Part shown: positions 12,541 to 15,564 of the stretch, in pieces
How positions within the stretch are numbered: position 1 is the first letter of the stretch
Layout: each line of letters begins with the position of its first letter
Origin: Desulfocapsa sp.
Lineage (GTDB): Bacteria; Desulfobacterota; Desulfobulbia; Desulfobulbales; Desulfocapsaceae
Direction of reading: 5' to 3'
NCBI GenBank assembly: GCA_020717935.1
Contig: DYDK01000013.1
Location: 1-15,564, forward strand
Length of the DNA stretch: 15,564 nucleotides
Notes under the pieces: model-generated
What the model was told of the DNA's origin: nothing
The model's database searches: none
What the model saw: only the letters and a program-made list of their open reading frames with translations
Translations under genes and position numbers: made by a program

Positions 12541-13512
12541 TTATGACAGAAAAAAATAAAAACAGCCCATGATCATCAGACTGCCAACCCGAAAGAGTTG
12601 ATTGTAAAAAATGAGTTCCGCCGCCACCTTGGGCTTAAAAATCCCCGCATAATAAGGAAATTGATGACGAATGGCCCGAATCGGCGAAGAAAGGATATTG
12701 CCGACCAGCAGGGCCAGGATGATCTCCCGGTAGCTCATGTTTCCGGCCTCCAACAAGGCTCCGGCAGCCGCCAGGCCAGCGGTAAATTCGGCGGCGATTT
12801 GCAGGGTGATAATCCCCATCGCTTCAGGAGACAGCCAGGACAAAAAAGAAAACGAGGCCGCCATCCACCGTTCCACGGCCGTGAAGATTCCGGCCCGATG
12901 CAACCAGAAAATAACAATGTAAATGGGAACGGTAAAGTAAACGATTGAGCGAATGCGTTTGTGAAAACGAGTCCAGCTTTTTTTTAAGACAGCCTCCCAT
13001 CCCCCACCCTTTCTGGTCGGCCCTTCCATCTGCATCTCCTCTCTGCGAACCGGTTTGGGAAGAATAAAACGGCTGACAACAAGGATGGAAACGGTACGAA
13101 GAAGAGCGGCCCCCAAGGTGAGTCCCACATAGATGATCGCCGCCCCTTTAATCATGGGAGCAGTAATAAAAGAGACGGTCGGCAAATGGAGAAAATAGGT
13201 GGGCAGAGAGTTAAAGAGATTGGCCAGAATCAGTTCTTTCTTGGAGATGTTTTTCTGCTCGTAGGCCTCAGCCAGCATGGTATTAGCGCTGATACCGGAA
13301 AAAAGGGCCAAGGTAAACGAGGCGCTGGAAATATCTGAGAGATTCCCCAGTCGCAACAGGGGGCGGAACAGGGCAGCCATCTTACTGGTCCAGTTGAGCG
13401 ATTCCACCAGGGTAGCAAAAAAGAGACTGATAGACAACAAACCCAGCAGGCGCAGCAAAGGCCAGAGCAGATCATGCCAGAGTAAGGAAAGAGTATCTGC
13501 TGAAAAGGACAT
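12541..13512 (-). CDS. Nucleoside-recognition (Gate) domain membrane protein
   Basis: 323 residues, many membrane helices, organised as two related Gate halves separated by a charged cytoplasmic loop (about 155-190, PKPVRREEMQMEG...). Typical segments are LFSGISANTMLAEAYEQ and NSLPTYFLHLP in the first half and LQIAAEFTAGLAAAGALLEAG, LLVGNILSSPIRAIRHQFPYYAGIF in the second. Relatives include SpoVM-type spore maturation proteins and nucleoside-transporter folds; members like this one outside sporulators have no established substrate. The ATG at 13512 has AGGAA upstream. It begins 49 bp after the sppA stop on the same strand, so the two may be cotranscribed. Confidence 0.85.
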   Translation of the reverse strand: MSFSADTLSLLWHDLLWPLLRLLGLLSISLFFATLVESLNWTSKMAALFRPLLRLGNLSDISSASFTLALFSGISANTMLAEAYEQKNISKKELILANLFNSLPTYFLHLPTVSFITAPMIKGAAIIYVGLTLGAALLRTVSILVVSRFILPKPVRREEMQMEGPTRKGGGWEAVLKKSWTRFHKRIRSIVYFTVPIYIVIFWLHRAGIFTAVERWMAASFSFLSWLSPEAMGIITLQIAAEFTAGLAAAGALLEAGNMSYREIILALLVGNILSSPIRAIRHQFPYYAGIFKPKVAAELIFYNQLFRVGSLMIMGCFYFFLS

Positions 13513-13561
13513 ATATGACTTTTTCCTGTGGTATCAGTTGGTTGTTATGCATTGATCTTTT

Positions 13562-15436
13562 TTACGGGCCGAGCAGAGAGGGGCCTTGAATCAGAGTATG
13601 GGCATACACTCCGGCCGGATCATTAAAAAACAAAAAATCTCTGGCCGGAGCGGTTATCCTGGCAAAACTGGCGACCTGCTCGGCAACAGCCGGAGACACG
13701 GTCTGGCGCAGCAAAATGAGCAGTGCCTTGCCGGAGAACATTCCCAATATCTCTTCTCGCAGGGTTCGGGGCTTTTCGATATAACTTGCTGTGTAATTTT
13801 CTATATTTGCCAGTTTTGCCGCCGAGACAACAGCATCTGCCAGTGTTCCTAATTTATCCACCAGTCCCAGTTGCTGGGCCTCTTTACCATGAAAGACCCG
13901 CCCTTCGGCAACAGTCCGCACCCTGGCTTCATCCATATCCCTTCCCTTGGCAACGATGGTCAAAAACTGCTGATAGTTATATTCAAGCGTCATTTGCAGT
14001 GATTCCTGCAAGGGCGGAGGCAAGGGGCGACTCAAGTCAAGACCAGAAGCAATCTGGGTGGTTCCGACACCATCACTGTGAACCCCTAAGGAAGCCAGAC
14101 TCTTTTCAAAGGTAGGAATGGCGGCAAAGATACCGATGGAGCCAGTGATAGTGGTGCCCGCTGCCCATATTTCATCGGCATTAGCAGCGATCCAATACCC
14201 GCCGGAGGCGGCAGTGGAGCCCATGGAAACTACCAGCGGTTTCTTGCTTTTCTTGAACTCCACAATTTCCTGACGAATGATCTCGGAGGCAAAGGCCGAG
14301 CCACCCCCCGAGTTAATCCGCAACACCACGGCCTTGACCGTGGAATCAAGCCGTGCCTTGCGGATTACCGCCGCCAGGGTGTCACCACCAATGGCGCCCA
14401 CAGTTTGCTGACCATCAAGAATCATCCCCTCGGCAATGATGACCCCTATCGTATTGTCAGCGGCCATCAGGGGCGGTTGATAGGAAGGGGTGATCGTGTG
14501 GAGATAATTATTCAGGCTGATCTGACTGAATTTCTGGTCGGCGGGAGTGGCGGTGAGCTCTCCCAGATAGACACGGAGCTCTTCACGAGTTTTGAGACCA
14601 TCGACGAGCTTGCTGTTTAAGGCTAATTGAGCGGTATTCCCACCAGCATCAGAGAGATTTTTCGCAATTTCATTGGCATATTGATCAATGGCATCCTCCG
14701 GAAGAGAGCGTCGTTGACATATATCTGCTGTGAAAACAGCCCAGAGAGGAGTCAACAAACTGCGCATCTGTTCTTTGGCCTCCATGGACATCCCGTCCCG
14801 CAAGAGAGGTTCAACAGCCGATTTGTAACTGCCCACCCGAAAGACATGATAATTGACCCGCAATTTTTCCAGGGCCTCTCGAAAAAAGAGCGGGTACGAA
14901 CCCAGACCGTGAAGATCAACACCGCCCATAGGATTCAGATAGACTTCCGAGGCATAGGAGGCAAGATAATAAGCCTTTTGCCGATAATAATCCTCAGCGG
15001 CAACAACCTTTTTTCCACTCTTTTTGAACTGCTCCAAGGCCGCACCGATGGTCTGCATCTGGTCAAATCCCACGCTCCCCAAATCCTTGAGATCAAGAAG
15101 AATACAGCGAATCTGGGTGTCAGTCTCGGCATGATGAATGGCATCGAGAATATCTTGAAATAAGGTCTCGGAAGGTGCCTGCGGAGTCGGCGCAAGCTCG
15201 TCTATCAATTCGGAAAATGGATCAACAGACTGTTTTTCTTCCACAATATTTCCAGCCAGAGAAAGAACCAGGGCTGCATTATGAAGAGCTGCCGGTTTCT
15301 TTTCAGAAAAAAATGCGCTGAAAATGACCACGATGAGAATAAGAAAAATAAGATTCCCCAAAACAGTGCGGGTGGTAGTCAGGAATTTTCCTAACCAGCG
15401 GAAGAGGGTAGCAAGGGTGGTAAAAAACTTTTTCAT
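13562..15436 (-). CDS. sppA: Signal peptide peptidase SppA, 67-kDa type
   Basis: 624 residues, close to the 618 of Escherichia coli SppA, with both the N- and C-terminal Clp-fold halves. One membrane helix lies at about 26-43, anchoring the protein with the protease on the periplasmic side. The catalytic dyad is visible: Lys205 in VGSYKSAVEP and the nucleophile Ser411 in STAASGGYW; NSGGGSAFASE (375-385) and TGSIGIF also match the family. It degrades signal peptides left in the membrane after secretion. The ATG at 15436 is taken because MKKFF... begins a normal N-terminus, although the ribosome binding site is weak; the frame is open upstream to 15550. It is the first gene of a likely pair with the Gate-domain protein. 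Confidence 0.95.
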   Translation of the reverse strand: MKKFFTTLATLFRWLGKFLTTTRTVLGNLIFLILIVVIFSAFFSEKKPAALHNAALVLSLAGNIVEEKQSVDPFSELIDELAPTPQAPSETLFQDILDAIHHAETDTQIRCILLDLKDLGSVGFDQMQTIGAALEQFKKSGKKVVAAEDYYRQKAYYLASYASEVYLNPMGGVDLHGLGSYPLFFREALEKLRVNYHVFRVGSYKSAVEPLLRDGMSMEAKEQMRSLLTPLWAVFTADICQRRSLPEDAIDQYANEIAKNLSDAGGNTAQLALNSKLVDGLKTREELRVYLGELTATPADQKFSQISLNNYLHTITPSYQPPLMAADNTIGVIIAEGMILDGQQTVGAIGGDTLAAVIRKARLDSTVKAVVLRINSGGGSAFASEIIRQEIVEFKKSKKPLVVSMGSTAASGGYWIAANADEIWAAGTTITGSIGIFAAIPTFEKSLASLGVHSDGVGTTQIASGLDLSRPLPPPLQESLQMTLEYNYQQFLTIVAKGRDMDEARVRTVAEGRVFHGKEAQQLGLVDKLGTLADAVVSAAKLANIENYTASYIEKPRTLREEILGMFSGKALLILLRQTVSPAVAEQVASFARITAPARDFLFFNDPAGVYAHTLIQGPSLLGP

Positions 15437-15564
15437 GAATATAGACAATGGAAGAGGATGAGCTGAAGTTTCCCATAAAAGCACTACGCCGCCATCTTCA
15501 GCAACATGGTTATAATAGAATTTACCATGGATTTGCGTGGAGCAGGGCATAACCCAGAAAAATT

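Noticed and set aside
12543..12572. Nine-codon frame with a strong ribosome binding site as remnant of nikO
   Set aside because: The residues (MTEKNKNSP) show no ATPase similarity and lie within the convergent gene's 3' end, so chance is the simpler explanation.

Overview
The window looks like a piece of chromosome from an anaerobic deltaproteobacterium (Desulfobacterota, perhaps Desulfobulbales-like). This is inferred from gene content and protein style, not from a marker gene: a ThiC-type enzyme under a cobalamin riboswitch, a NikR-controlled nickel/cobalt ECF importer of the Nik(K)MLQ type, a large SppA, a RAYT transposase and many palindromic repeats. There is no rRNA, tRNA, CRISPR or phage gene.

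Layout. Positions 1-48 (-) hold the first 16 codons of a gene that leaves the window. 176-1783 (-) is a secreted 5'-nucleotidase/UshA-family phosphohydrolase. 2064-3392 (-) is a short-form ThiC-family enzyme. Its leader (3393-3713) carries a cobalamin riboswitch, an 8-bp antiterminator pairing and an intrinsic terminator, so I call it a BzaF-type 5-hydroxybenzimidazole synthase (anaerobic B12 lower-ligand synthesis) rather than the thiamin enzyme. A 179-bp palindromic element lies directly upstream of that leader. Next come a VF530-family DNA-binding protein (3974-4330, -) and the ribosome-assembly GTPase Der (4518-5861, -), separated by another inverted repeat. Divergent from der is a membrane protein of unknown function with a conserved Cys cluster (6047-6691, +). 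A second, 228-bp copy of the palindromic element sits exactly in its stop codon. A CDP-alcohol phosphatidyltransferase (7055-7594, -) follows, then a RAYT transposase gene broken by a 197-bp MITE with 17-bp terminal repeats and a 5-bp target duplication.

The right half has a metal-uptake operon on the + strand: nikR, nikM/cbiM, nikL, nikK and nikQ/cbiQ (8957-12337). A sigma70-like promoter lies in front of it and a candidate NikR operator overlaps the -10 box. The ATPase (NikO/CbiO) normally encoded with such an operon is absent. Converging on it are a Gate-domain membrane protein (12541-13512, -) and, upstream of that on the same strand, the signal peptide peptidase SppA (13562-15436, -).

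How the genes fit together. Imported Ni or Co and the cobalamin-controlled ThiC paralogue both point to corrinoid and nickel-enzyme metabolism in an anaerobe, but the two loci appear to be regulated separately (NikR versus cobalamin). The most notable non-coding features are the riboswitch switch helix, the pair of long palindromes whose arms carry matching insertions, and the dated series of small insertions whose empty sites can be reconstructed from the sequence.
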